Assembly: GCA_046299555.1 (NCBI GenBank)
Contig: JBKBHS010000001.1
Coordinates: 434,001-498,000 of the forward strand
Length of the DNA: 64,000 nucleotides
DNA from: CALKJP01 sp046299555
GTDB lineage: Bacteria; Bacteroidota; Bacteroidia; JACCXN01
Direction: 5' to 3'
This document shows, piece by piece, positions 14,998 through 24,022 of this stretch. Every line of letters starts with the position of its first letter. Position 1 is the first letter of the stretch. The position numbers and the translations under genes were made by a program. Below the pieces are notes generated by a model. The model saw only the letters and a program-made list of their open reading frames with translations. It made no database searches and was not told the origin of the DNA.

Positions 14998-16356
14998 ATG
15001 CAGTCGCTTATTCAAAAATATAATGTTCAAGGGCCAAGATATACCAGCTATCCAACTGTACCTTATTGGAATACGATTGCTCCGACTCAACAAGAATGGA
15101 TAAATGAAGTAAATAAAGCATTTACTTCAACAAATAATACTGAAGGAATAAGTATTTATATACATCTGCCATTTTGCGAGAGTCTATGCACATATTGTGG
15201 CTGTAATACACGCATTACAGTTAATCATGCTGTTGAAGAGCCATACATTAATGCATTGATAAAAGAGTGGCAAATGTATCTTCAAATTTTTCAAAGCAAA
15301 CCCAATATTAAAGAAATACATCTAGGAGGAGGAACTCCTACATTTTTTAGTGCTGAAAATTTAAAGAAACTTATTTCAAACATTGTTGCAACATCAAATG
15401 TATCACCTAATGCAGAGTTTAGTTTTGAGGCACACCCAAATAATACCCATCTCTGTCATTTAAAAACAATGTTTGATTTAGGCTTCAAAAGAATAAGCCT
15501 TGGCATACAAGATTTTAATGAAGTGGTGCAGGATGCAATAAATCGCAAACAGAGTTTTGAGCAGGTTAAAAATATTACACAATTAGCAAGAGAAGTAGGA
15601 TATACATCCATAAATTACGATTTAATTTACGGATTACCTTTTCAAACCATTGATAGTGTAAAAGATACTGTTGAAAAAACAATTCAACTAAAACCTGATA
15701 GAATAGCATTTTACAGTTATGCACATGTGCCATGGCTAAAACCCGGACAACGAAAATATTCTGAAAAAGACCTCCCAAGCGGTGATTATAAACGCGCCTT
15801 ATATGAGCTAGGTAGAGAAATGTTTGAAAAAGCAGCTTATGTTGAAATTGGAATGGATCATTTTGCTTTAAAAACAGACTCCCTATATCTCGCAGAAAAA
15901 AATGGAGACTTACACCGCAATTTTATGGGCTATACAGCCGGCAAAACCCATTTAATGATTGGTTTGGGTGTTTCTTCTATAAGCGATGCGTGGACAGCCT
16001 TTGCTCAAAACGTTAAAACTGTTGAGGAGTACTACACTCGTATAGAAAAAAATCAATTACCCATTTTTAAAGGACATCTATTAACAAGCGAAGATTTAAT
16101 TCTGCGACAACATATCTTAAACATTATGTGCAGATTAAAAACTTCATGGGAACAAGAAGAACTACAGTGCGATGCTGTTTATAATGCAATTGAAAAGCTC
16201 CATGAAATGCAACAAGATGGATTGTTGCTGCTTAATAATAAAGCTTTAGTGGTTACCGAAAAGGGGCGTCCGTTTATACGAAACATTTGTATGGCATTTG
16301 ATGCCCGACTACATAGAAATCAGCCTCAAACGAAACTTTTTAGCCAAACAGTATAA
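14998..16356 (+). CDS. hemN: Oxygen-independent coproporphyrinogen III oxidase
   Basis: A radical SAM enzyme that decarboxylates coproporphyrinogen III to protoporphyrinogen IX without oxygen, supplying heme under low oxygen. The N-terminus YNVQGPRYTSYPTVPYW is the HemN substrate-binding region. The cluster motif is HLPFCESLCTYCGCN with C59, C63, C66 and C68, the CxxxCxxCxC form that separates true HemN from HemW. GGGTPTFF and a HemN C-terminal domain follow. Length 452 is typical. Its inclusion in the cbb3 operon makes sense, since heme demand rises when this oxidase is induced. Confidence 0.95.
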   Translation: MQSLIQKYNVQGPRYTSYPTVPYWNTIAPTQQEWINEVNKAFTSTNNTEGISIYIHLPFCESLCTYCGCNTRITVNHAVEEPYINALIKEWQMYLQIFQSKPNIKEIHLGGGTPTFFSAENLKKLISNIVATSNVSPNAEFSFEAHPNNTHLCHLKTMFDLGFKRISLGIQDFNEVVQDAINRKQSFEQVKNITQLAREVGYTSINYDLIYGLPFQTIDSVKDTVEKTIQLKPDRIAFYSYAHVPWLKPGQRKYSEKDLPSGDYKRALYELGREMFEKAAYVEIGMDHFALKTDSLYLAEKNGDLHRNFMGYTAGKTHLMIGLGVSSISDAWTAFAQNVKTVEEYYTRIEKNQLPIFKGHLLTSEDLILRQHILNIMCRLKTSWEQEELQCDAVYNAIEKLHEMQQDGLLLLNNKALVVTEKGRPFIRNICMAFDARLHRNQPQTKLFSQTV

Positions 16357-16361
16357 AAAAC

Positions 16362-16373
16362 TGATTTTTGTCA
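16362..16373 (+). promoter_or_regulatory. Possible single CRP/FNR-type site, TGAT-N4-GTCA
   Basis: TGATttttGTCA mixes the two half-site forms seen at 5535 and 5556. It lies 5 bp after hemN, with its centre 61 bp upstream of the TerB-like gene. A degenerate -7-like box, TCAAATTG, is at 16396-16403. There is no second site 22 bp away, so this is only suggestive. Confidence 0.3.
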
Positions 16374-16428
16374 TGTTTTTTTATCGGTAATTTTTTCAAA
16401 TTGGCTGTTCATATATATTGATAAACTT

Positions 16429-16800
16429 ATGGACGCTAAAGGAAGTTTGTTTTATGCATTAGGACAATTATCTTATGCTATTGCTTTTGCAGATGGAAAA
16501 ATTCAAAAAGAAGAAAAAGATAATTTTCATCACATTTTAAAAGAACAGTTTGATACCATAAGTCCTGATTTGGATACCGCAGAAATAATTTTTGAATTAT
16601 TACGTAGAGACGCTACAGATCCCCAAACCGCATATAAATGGGCTATCAATCAAATAAAACTTTATAGTCATCATCTTACTGATTCCTTAAAAGAAGGCTT
16701 TATTGCTACCATAAAAAAAATGGCAGAAATATACCCTCCTATTGAACCCGAAGAAAAATCGCTTATCCAACAATTTGAAAAAGATATTCGCTCTATTTAA
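16429..16800 (+). CDS. TerB-like helical protein
   Basis: A 123-residue all-helical cytoplasmic protein resembling the TerB/DjlA-N fold: LSYAIAFADGKIQKEEKDNF at residues 14-33 has the acidic D-G-x-(4)-E pattern of that family, and a second helical half ends in EPEEKSLIQQF. Family members may bind metal ions; no catalytic role is established. It sits between hemN and the PAS kinase, 72 bp and 81 bp away, and may report on the same stress. No paralog is seen in the window. Confidence 0.6.
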   Translation: MDAKGSLFYALGQLSYAIAFADGKIQKEEKDNFHHILKEQFDTISPDLDTAEIIFELLRRDATDPQTAYKWAINQIKLYSHHLTDSLKEGFIATIKKMAEIYPPIEPEEKSLIQQFEKDIRSI

Positions 16801-16851
16801 AAATTAATCCTTGAAAATCAACATAAAACGTTTGTTAACTCAATATTAACA

Positions 16852-16880
16852 TTGTTATTTCCTTCCAAACAATAAATTTG
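16852..16880 (+). promoter_or_regulatory. Promoter of the PAS histidine kinase
   Basis: TTG at 16852-16854, an 18-bp spacer and TAAATTTG (perfect TAnnTTTG) at 16873-16880 fit the Bacteroidota sigma-A pattern. The box ends one base before ATG 16882, so transcription should begin at or inside the first codons. Either the mRNA is leaderless or translation begins at ATG 16909. Confidence 0.6.
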
Positions 16881-16881
16881 T

Positions 16882-18102
16882 ATGAGAAATATCAATCCCC
16901 CATTTGATATGATAAAGCATCTGGAAATGCTGGATGCTCTTTTTAAACATGCAACGGAAGGAATAATTGTAACAAATACAAAAGGTGAAATTGTAATGGT
17001 TAACCCAAAAGCTTTAGAACAATTTGGGTATAGTGAAGAAAAAGATTTATTGGGACAAAAAATTGAGGTACTTATTCCGAAGCGTTATGAAAGAGGGCAC
17101 GTAAAGCACAGAGAAAATTTTTCAAAAAATCCTCATTCAAGACCTATGGGCGCAAATATAGAATTATATGCCCGTAGAAAAGATGATTCAGAATTTCCGG
17201 TTGAAGTTTCGTTGAGTCATTTTACTACTGATGATGACCAATACATCATGAGTTTTATTGTAGATATAACTGAACGTGTAAAACAGCAAGAATCGATTAA
17301 AAATTTAAATATAGAGTTAGAAAGAAGAGTAAAAGAACGTACCGAAGAACTGGCAGAAGCTATCAACAGGCTTGCAGAATCAAAGCAAGAAGTTATGCAG
17401 GCCTTGGAACGCGAAAGAGAACTTAATGAATTAAAATCAAGATTTGTTACCACTGCATCGCACGAATTTAGAACTCCTTTAGGTACCATTTTATCATCCG
17501 TATCTTTAATATCAAAATATCAAAATACCGAAGATCAACCCAAAAGAGAAAAACATATTGAACGAATAAAATCGGCAGTAAGTAATCTTACCGAAATTCT
17601 AAACGATTTTCTTTCGCTCGAAAAATTGGAGGAAGGTATTATACGAAATAATCCACAACCCATGCATCTCGAAAAATTTATGAAAGATATTATTGACGAG
17701 ATGCGGGCCATATTAAAGTCGGGTCAGACCATCAAATATCAACACATCGGTGAATACGAAATAATACTAGATTGCCAACTACTTAAAAATGTAATGCTCA
17801 ATTTAATTTCTAATGCCATTAAATACTCTCCTGAAGATAAAGAAATTCATGTAAAATCCGAATATGCAAACGGAAGTTTAAAAATAGATGTTGTTGATCA
17901 AGGAATAGGAATACCTGAAGAAGATAAGCCACATATGTTTCAACGTTTTTTCAGAGCAAATAATGCAGGCAACATTCAAGGTACAGGGTTGGGATTAAAC
18001 ATTGTAAAAAAATACATTGAGTTAATGGATGGTGAAATTTCGTTTGATAGCGAATTAGGTAAGGGCACTACATTTACGGTGATTATACCCATTAAAAAGT
18101 AA
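16882..18102 (+). CDS. PAS-domain sensor histidine kinase
   Basis: A soluble two-component kinase with no transmembrane segment. The PAS domain spans residues ~15-125 (ATEGIIVTNTKGEIVMVN, NIELYARRKDDSEFPVEVSL and DITERVKQQE). A coiled coil covers ~130-185, then the HisKA box FVTTASHEFRTPLG with phospho-acceptor H194. The ATPase domain has NLISNAIKYSP, DQGIGIPEED and GTGLGLNIVKKY. The absence of membrane helices implies a cytoplasmic signal such as redox or oxygen, as in FixL-like kinases; whether heme binds is not visible. ATG 16909 (M10) is an alternative start given the promoter position. The regulator gene follows 182 bp later, a likely partner. Confidence 0.9.
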   Translation: MRNINPPFDMIKHLEMLDALFKHATEGIIVTNTKGEIVMVNPKALEQFGYSEEKDLLGQKIEVLIPKRYERGHVKHRENFSKNPHSRPMGANIELYARRKDDSEFPVEVSLSHFTTDDDQYIMSFIVDITERVKQQESIKNLNIELERRVKERTEELAEAINRLAESKQEVMQALERERELNELKSRFVTTASHEFRTPLGTILSSVSLISKYQNTEDQPKREKHIERIKSAVSNLTEILNDFLSLEKLEEGIIRNNPQPMHLEKFMKDIIDEMRAILKSGQTIKYQHIGEYEIILDCQLLKNVMLNLISNAIKYSPEDKEIHVKSEYANGSLKIDVVDQGIGIPEEDKPHMFQRFFRANNAGNIQGTGLGLNIVKKYIELMDGEISFDSELGKGTTFTVIIPIKK

Positions 18103-18284
18103 ATAGATGGAAAGATAAAAGAGCAATGAAAAAATATATTTAAAATTTAAGAATTATGATTTAAGATTTTTACTTTTAGAATTTAGTGCGTAAAATTTTA
18201 TAATTTTCAATTTGTAATTAATTCAACTCAACGAGTAATTTCTATTAATCTCAACCAATATCAAATAATTTCAATTATATACCC

Positions 18285-19343
18285 ATGAAAAAAATTTTGT
18301 TGATAGAAGACAATGCAGAAATGCGTGAAAATACGGCCGAAATTTTAGAATTGGCCAATTACAAAGTAATAACTGCACCTAATGGGAAAGAGGGTGTTCG
18401 ATTAGCACAATCAGAACTGCCTGATTTGATTATCTCTGATATTATGATGCCCGAATTAGATGGTTATGGGGTATTGCACATGCTTAGTAAAGATGCGACT
18501 ACTGCTGCTATTCCATTTATATTTTTAACAGCCAAAGCAGAAAAATCAGATTATAGAAAAGGAATGGGTATGGGAGCAGATGATTATCTTACTAAGCCTT
18601 TTGATGATATGGAATTACTGCATGCCGTTGAAACCCGATTAAAAAAAGCAGAGCGCTTAAAAGCCGAATTCTCAAAAGATATAAGTGGACTTAACGCTTT
18701 TTTAACTGAAGCGAAAAGTTTAGAAATTATCAATCATGTAGCCGATAATTATAAAGTTAAAGAGTACAAAAAGAAAGAAGTAATTTATACCGAGGGCGCC
18801 AATCCAATGGGCGTTTATTTTTTAAATAAAGGCAAAGTAAAAATTTTAAAATCGAGCGAATTAGGTAAAGAACTTATTACCGATTTAATAAACGAAGGAG
18901 ATTTTTTTGGCTACGTTCCACTTTTAGAAGGTACGGTCTATAACGATACAGCACAAGCAATGGAAGAGTGCGAAATATGTATGATTCCAAGAGATGATTT
19001 TAATGCGCTCATATTTAGCAATCGTGAAGTAGCGGCAAAGTTTATAAAAATGCTCTCTAACGAATTGGCAGAAAAAGAAGAGCGTTTGGTTAAGTTAGCA
19101 TATCACTCGGTGAGAAAACGCGTAGCAGAAGCTTTAATTACCATACGCAACAGATACAAAAAAGATAACGAAGCAAAATTTAGCATGTCTATATCGCGCG
19201 AAGATTTAGCCAATATTGTGGGTACTGCACCCGAAACGGTTATTCGCACCCTATCAGATTTTAAAGACGAAAAATTAATTGACATTAAAGCCAGTAATAT
19301 TACAATACTCGATGAAGGCAAGCTGGAGAAAATGAAGAATTAA
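18285..19343 (+). CDS. Receiver-CRP/FNR hybrid response regulator
   Basis: A transcription factor joining a two-component receiver to a CRP/FNR body. The receiver (1-~125) has acidic E8/D9, phospho-acceptor D52 in ISDIMMPELDG and K104 in LTKPF. A cNMP-like beta-barrel (~150-270) contains GVYFLNKGKVKI and EGDFFGYVPLLEG. The HTH_Crp domain is at ~280-345, with recognition helix GTAPETVIRTLSDF. Its E317 and R321 align with the Glu and Arg that read TGA in CRP and FNR, while the FNR serine is Ile. There is no N-terminal FNR cysteine cluster, so input must come by phosphorylation, probably from the adjacent kinase. It is the best candidate to bind the sites at 5535-5569 and 8626-8661. Confidence 0.9.
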   Translation: MKKILLIEDNAEMRENTAEILELANYKVITAPNGKEGVRLAQSELPDLIISDIMMPELDGYGVLHMLSKDATTAAIPFIFLTAKAEKSDYRKGMGMGADDYLTKPFDDMELLHAVETRLKKAERLKAEFSKDISGLNAFLTEAKSLEIINHVADNYKVKEYKKKEVIYTEGANPMGVYFLNKGKVKILKSSELGKELITDLINEGDFFGYVPLLEGTVYNDTAQAMEECEICMIPRDDFNALIFSNREVAAKFIKMLSNELAEKEERLVKLAYHSVRKRVAEALITIRNRYKKDNEAKFSMSISREDLANIVGTAPETVIRTLSDFKDEKLIDIKASNITILDEGKLEKMKN

Positions 19344-19349
19344 AGAATA

Positions 19350-20624
19350 TTATTCTTCCGTCATCACTTTTAAATACACCTTATCTACCTTAGTATCGCT
19401 GGCGCTGGTTATTTTAAACATATATTTATCTTCAATCCAAATGGTTTCGTTTTTGTGAGGGATACTTCCATGATAGGTAGTTAGCAGTCCGGAAATAGTT
19501 TCGTAATCTTCGCTAATGGGAAGTTTTAATCGGTATTTTTCGTTAATGTAATCCACCTCTAAACGGCCTGCAAAAATATATTCGTTTTCGCTTACTTGTT
19601 TTTCCAGCAAATCTTCCACATCGTGCTCATCGTCTATTTCGCCAAATAACTCCTCTATTATATCTTCCATGGTAACTATGCCCGATGTGCCTCCGAATTC
19701 ATCAACTACTACTGCAATGCTTTTCCGTTCTTTTATAAATTCGCTCAAAGCATCGTTCACAAACATACTTTCCGGAAATATCAATACAGGAAGCATTACT
19801 GCTCTAATGTGTTTAGGTTGTTTAAACATTTCGTACGAGTGAACATAGCCAATTACTTCATCAATATTTTCTTTATAAACCAATATTTTAGAAAGGCCCG
19901 TTTCAATAAATTTATTACGCAATTCTTCAATGCTGCTCTCTACATCAATGGCAACAATTTCTGTTCGTGGCACCATACATTCTCTTACACGTATTTCAGA
20001 AAAATCGAGCGCATTTTTTAAAATTTGTATTTCGTGATCAATTTCTTTCTCCTGCTCTATATGGCTCTCGGTGCCTTCGCGCAGGTAATTGTCTAAATCT
20101 ATTTTCCCGAAATTTATTTTTCCTTCCGGTAATTCAACTCTTAAAAGCCTTTTAAGAATTCCTTCTGCAAGGCCTATGGTTATATATACAAATGGGTATA
20201 ATAAAAAGAAAAACAAAAATGCCGGTATGGCAAAAATATTTAAAACCGAATTTGGATCAATGCGAAAAAGCGCTTTAGGGATAAACTCTCCCAAAAATAA
20301 AATAATAATGGTTGAAATTAATGTTTGAACAACGAGTATGCTTATTTCATTATCAATAAATTTAATTAATACAGGATCCAGCAGTTGCGAAAAATAAATA
20401 CCATATATAACCAGAATAATGTTATTACCTACCAACATGGTACCAATAAAACGCGAAGGGTTTTGTAAAAAATAATCTGAAATAATTTTGGAAGAGAACT
20501 TGCCTTGTTTGCTTTCGAGTTCCAGTCGTAATTTATTAGCCGATACAAAGGCAATTTCCATTCCTGAAAAAAAGGCGGAAAGCAATAAGCAGCCTGCTAA
20601 TATTAACCAGCTTTGTAGGTCCAT
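19350..20624 (-). CDS. CNNM/CorC (hemolysin-family) membrane protein
   Basis: A 424-residue inner-membrane protein. The N-terminal CNNM (DUF21) domain has four helices (residues ~1-175, with FFSGMEIAFVSANKLRLE and GEFIPKALFR). A pair of CBS domains (~200-325, VRECMVPRTEIVAI and VVVDEFGGTSGIVTMEDIIE) and a C-terminal CorC_HlyC domain follow. Family members act in magnesium or cobalt handling; the Bacteroidota relative GldE is linked to gliding. It is the last gene of the minus-strand coaX-lptC run. Its stop is only 6 bp from the stop of the convergent regulator gene. Confidence 0.85.
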   Translation of the reverse strand: MDLQSWLILAGCLLLSAFFSGMEIAFVSANKLRLELESKQGKFSSKIISDYFLQNPSRFIGTMLVGNNIILVIYGIYFSQLLDPVLIKFIDNEISILVVQTLISTIIILFLGEFIPKALFRIDPNSVLNIFAIPAFLFFFLLYPFVYITIGLAEGILKRLLRVELPEGKINFGKIDLDNYLREGTESHIEQEKEIDHEIQILKNALDFSEIRVRECMVPRTEIVAIDVESSIEELRNKFIETGLSKILVYKENIDEVIGYVHSYEMFKQPKHIRAVMLPVLIFPESMFVNDALSEFIKERKSIAVVVDEFGGTSGIVTMEDIIEELFGEIDDEHDVEDLLEKQVSENEYIFAGRLEVDYINEKYRLKLPISEDYETISGLLTTYHGSIPHKNETIWIEDKYMFKITSASDTKVDKVYLKVMTEE

Positions 20625-20633
20625 TTATTTATT

Positions 20634-20831
20634 TTATTTTGCTTCCATATCTTTTTCCATGCGTATGCGCTGGCGCCTGCGAATGAAAAAGAATATTAGA
20701 GCTACCACCATAAAAATAAAAAAATAAATAGCATCCTGATGATTGCCTTGTATTAATTTAAATATAGCAAGCCCTAAACCGCTTATGGCTATTACAAGCC
20801 ATGAAATTTCGAGTATCTTAATTATTTTCAT
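20634..20831 (-). CDS. Small two-helix membrane protein
   Basis: A 65-residue protein with two hydrophobic segments (ISWLVIAISGLGLAIFKLI and AIYFFIFMVVALIFFFI) and a strongly basic end, RRRQRIRMEKDMEAK. Its start overlaps the last 14 bp of lptC and it ends nine bases before the CNNM gene, so translational coupling is likely. I recognise it as a small conserved neighbour of lptC in this phylum but know no function. Confidence 0.7.
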   Translation of the reverse strand: MKIIKILEISWLVIAISGLGLAIFKLIQGNHQDAIYFFIFMVVALIFFFIRRRQRIRMEKDMEAK

Positions 20832-21393
20832 CTTCGTTTTCTTTTATACTTATAATTCCTTTTATCTGTTTAATTTTATATTTGGTAAAGTGTTCGTCTG
20901 CCTCCATGCCATTGCCCATTATTATTTCATCTTCAGTAGTAATTTTTACAAACTCTTCGGTGCGAATAGTACGGGTGTTTTTGTCCCAAATTAAATGTTC
21001 GGTATTAAGTTTATCCCCTTTTTCATTTACTACTACCACATTGCGTTTTGCTTCCATAATGCTTTCGCGTTCTCTGTTTATGGCATATTCGGCAGTAAGC
21101 TCGGTTTGAGGCTGTAACGAGTCGTTGTAAAATATTACATGAACGCCTTTAGAAAGTTCGATATAGGAAGAGTCTCCAACATAGTGCTCCATTAAAGGAG
21201 CATAAATTTTCATTAATACTCTTCCCGAATCGCTGTAAATTACCTCAATACTATCGGCTGTTTCAATAGGAAAGTTTTTTTTCTTGGCAATTGCATTTAC
21301 TTCTTCAATATCATTTTCACAAGCAAAAAGCGTAACTGCAAGTATTAATGCAGTTACGCTTTTTAATAAAATATTGATATTGTTTTTTCTCAT
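20818..21393 (-). CDS. lptC: LPS export protein LptC (lipoprotein)
   Basis: A periplasmic component linking the LptBFG transporter to the LptA bridge for lipopolysaccharide export. The N-terminal lipoprotein signal ends in LFAC (Cys ~25). The rest is an LptC beta-jellyroll: DSIEVIYSDSGRVLMKIYAP, SKGVHVIFYNDSLQPQTEL, then RNVVVVNEKGDKLNTEHLIW and TEDEIIMGNGMEADEHF, the OstA-like signature. Length 191 is normal. It lies 3 bp after the TPR gene. Confidence 0.88.
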   Translation of the reverse strand: MRKNNINILLKSVTALILAVTLFACENDIEEVNAIAKKKNFPIETADSIEVIYSDSGRVLMKIYAPLMEHYVGDSSYIELSKGVHVIFYNDSLQPQTELTAEYAINRERESIMEAKRNVVVVNEKGDKLNTEHLIWDKNTRTIRTEEFVKITTEDEIIMGNGMEADEHFTKYKIKQIKGIISIKENEDENN

Positions 21394-21396
21394 TCC

Positions 21397-22713
21397 TTAT
21401 TGCTGGAACCTTGCTTTGGTGCTTTCGTTTATCCAGCATCCAATTTTGTATTCAGCACCTTCAGTTATATTTCTAAAGAAACCTTCTGATTTAGGAGGGA
21501 AATATTTGGAATAGGTAGCAATTTTATTGTTGGCTTCGCTTGCTACTGAAGGATCAACTGCTTTTGCTTGTTGGTATTTGTCAACGGCAATCCAGTAAAC
21601 CGCTTTTTGTGCAAATTCATCATCTCCACAATCTTTAGAGCTGGCAGCATAGGCATCGCCAATTAATAAAATGGGCTTACCCCAACCACTGCGCAATAAT
21701 GCTGCTGTTTGAGCGCTGCTCCGAGCACTGCTATATTGGCCACTTTTAAGTTGTGCAAAAGCCATTTCGTAATAGTATTGTGCTTTTTCGTTGTTGTCGC
21801 TTTCTAAATCAATGGCTTGTTTGTATAGCTTAATTGCTTCACTGTAGTTGTTTTTACTCAATTGCATTTTAGCCAGGTTAGAGGCCGATTTAGCCGATGG
21901 TTCTAGTTTGTGTAAATTAGTAGCTGCATCGATAAATAGTTTTTCGCTTGCACAATCTGCTTTACTTAGCATGGCAGTTATTTTCTTTAACAACTCTGCA
22001 TTTTCTGGTTCTGCTTTAAATTTTGGTTCAAACATTTTTACAACGGCATCACATGTTGCTAAACCTCCATCTACCAAAAGCGCTTCTACGCTTTCTTGAG
22101 CCGGTTTATAAAATTGGTCATTAGGGTCTTTGGCTAATCTTTTTTCAATGGGAGAGCTAACGGTTGAATATACGTCTAATGCTTCTTCGGCTTTAATTTT
22201 TCCCTCTTTGTAAAGTTTTACTGCAATTTGCATATAAATGACACAAGCTCTTGCTTCTGCTTTGTCGCCTTGTTCTGCAAATGATTTTTTAAAAATATCA
22301 TAGGCTTCTTGTGCTTTTTCAGGATAAAAGAAAAACAAATCATCTGCTTTTCTGCCTAATACAAATCCTTCTTTGCCAAAGTATTTAATGCGTTGGTCAT
22401 AGCTCATTAATAAGGTGTCAATTAAACGTTTTTTACGGGCTGCATCTTTCTCCTTGCTGATAAAGTCTTTAAGCATTACAGGCCCATCTACATACATGTT
22501 TTCAGTAGAAGCAGGACAGTTTACAAATATCCAGCTCCATCCAGCATATGCATCTTTATAATTTTTTTGTTTAAAATATTCGCGATACAAGGAAATATTT
22601 TGAATACATGTAACACTGTCTGAGCCATATTTACCATCCTGAGCAAATACAGACTGAACAATTGAAATAGCAAAAAAAGCTAATACGTAACGGCTAAAAA
22701 CAAACTTTTTCAT
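21397..22713 (-). CDS. Exported TPR-repeat protein
   Basis: A secreted or periplasmic protein of ~438 residues. The signal peptide follows the second Met (MKKFVFSRYVLAFFAISIVQ...FAQ); I prefer that start over ATG 22719, two codons earlier, because it gives a standard signal. A tetratricopeptide array occupies the second half (SASNLAKMQLSKNNYSEAIK, QYYYEMAFAQLKSGQYSSAR and a further repeat near YWIAVDKYQQAK). In this phylum it is a usual companion of coaX and lptC. It may act in envelope assembly, but that is inference from neighbours only. Confidence 0.75.
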   Translation of the reverse strand: MKKFVFSRYVLAFFAISIVQSVFAQDGKYGSDSVTCIQNISLYREYFKQKNYKDAYAGWSWIFVNCPASTENMYVDGPVMLKDFISKEKDAARKKRLIDTLLMSYDQRIKYFGKEGFVLGRKADDLFFFYPEKAQEAYDIFKKSFAEQGDKAEARACVIYMQIAVKLYKEGKIKAEEALDVYSTVSSPIEKRLAKDPNDQFYKPAQESVEALLVDGGLATCDAVVKMFEPKFKAEPENAELLKKITAMLSKADCASEKLFIDAATNLHKLEPSAKSASNLAKMQLSKNNYSEAIKLYKQAIDLESDNNEKAQYYYEMAFAQLKSGQYSSARSSAQTAALLRSGWGKPILLIGDAYAASSKDCGDDEFAQKAVYWIAVDKYQQAKAVDPSVASEANNKIATYSKYFPPKSEGFFRNITEGAEYKIGCWINESTKARFQQ

Positions 22714-22741
22714 AAACATAAATTTTAATTAATAATTATTC

Positions 22742-24022
22742 TTAATCGTATTTAGGCTTTATAAACCATTTGTCGCTTATTGAAACGCCAAAATTAACAT
22801 TTATAAATTGTTCTTTAATTAAGTTATTTTTAAGTGTACCTCTTTTTCCAATTTCAATTCCAATATTAATACTGGAGCGGCTTCTTCTTAATGGCATTCC
22901 AAAACCAAAAGTTATGCCATATTCATTTATAGGGGTGTTTTTTACAACATAAGGGGTATTTGCAACTCTTAGGGCTATGCGGTATTGCATTGATTTAAAA
23001 AAGTTATTGATAGCATATCGTTCAGGGCAGTATTGAACTGCAGCAACCAATTGAGTAATGTTTTGTAAGGAATCGTTATTGCCAAACCATCTGAATTCTG
23101 ACCAATTTTGCATGCTGTAATCAAGGGTATAAAGCCATTTATCGCCCTTATCAAATGCAATACCTGCAGTAATTTTTTGTGGGATGCTTAAAACTCCAGC
23201 ACTGTCTAAAAAGAATAAAGCGGTGTCTTTTACGGTTGTTCCACTATAAGCATAAGCCAATCTCGTATATTGTGCATTTATATTATCTCCCAATGAATAA
23301 GCAGTACCTATTGCCATGTTCCATTCTTTGCTTTTACTTACTGGAGTTTTAAATTGTAAGCCTGCATCGAATGTAAAATCTGAAACCAGCATTTCTTCTT
23401 TTACATAAGTATTGTATGAATTTAGCGTACGAATAAAAATTGTTCTTTCTTTACTCATATTTCCAAAAAGGTAAGAGGCATTAAATCCTATCGAGAGCTT
23501 ATTTTTAATTTTAATTGCATTTCCAACAAACACTTTATTTATGCCACCGCTTCCTAAATATTGATAGCTAACGGTTCCTAAGTTATTATTGTATTGTGAA
23601 TCAAACATTCTGTATCCTAAGCTGCTATATGGCAGTATGCCAAAAGCAAAGCCCCAATGTTTGGTAAATGGCATGGCAAAAGCAACATATCCCAAGGTGG
23701 AATTATTTGTCCATTGATTATTTAATGATGATTGTATTCTGTTGGTATTGGAGCGAATGCCTGTTTCAAACACCGTTAAATCAGCCCAGGCATAAGATGC
23801 CGGATTAGAAACGTTTATAAAAGCAGGGTTTGTAATGGCTGCACTAGCCCCTCCTAATCCATATTGTAAACTAAAGTGTGGACGATATAAGTCACCAATG
23901 CCATATCTGGAATATGGTGACGATGTAAGTTTTTGAGCTTCCGCTTTTTGTGTGATAGCAAAAAATGCTATCACACAAATGGTTAAGTGTAAATATATAA
24001 AACCCTTACTTTTCGGGAACAT
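22742..24022 (-). CDS. Outer-membrane beta-barrel protein
   Basis: A 426-residue protein with an N-terminal signal (IYLHLTICVIAFFAITQKAEA) and an opening SSPYSRYGIGDLYRP shared by a Bacteroidota family of putative outer-membrane transporters that resemble FadL/OmpP1. Many alternating aromatic/polar strands follow and the end is WFIKPKYD. No catalytic motif is present. The start overlaps the coaX end by 17 bp, and the TPR gene follows after ~28 bp, so it is part of the operon. Transport substrate unknown. Confidence 0.75.
   Translation of the reverse strand: MFPKSKGFIYLHLTICVIAFFAITQKAEAQKLTSSPYSRYGIGDLYRPHFSLQYGLGGASAAITNPAFINVSNPASYAWADLTVFETGIRSNTNRIQSSLNNQWTNNSTLGYVAFAMPFTKHWGFAFGILPYSSLGYRMFDSQYNNNLGTVSYQYLGSGGINKVFVGNAIKIKNKLSIGFNASYLFGNMSKERTIFIRTLNSYNTYVKEEMLVSDFTFDAGLQFKTPVSKSKEWNMAIGTAYSLGDNINAQYTRLAYAYSGTTVKDTALFFLDSAGVLSIPQKITAGIAFDKGDKWLYTLDYSMQNWSEFRWFGNNDSLQNITQLVAAVQYCPERYAINNFFKSMQYRIALRVANTPYVVKNTPINEYGITFGFGMPLRRSRSSINIGIEIGKRGTLKNNLIKEQFINVNFGVSISDKWFIKPKYD

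Noticed and set aside
19334..19358. Hairpin between the convergent regulator and CNNM genes as a terminator
   Set aside because: GAAGAAT/ATTCTTC has only seven A/T-rich pairs around an 11-nt loop and no T-run; too weak to call.
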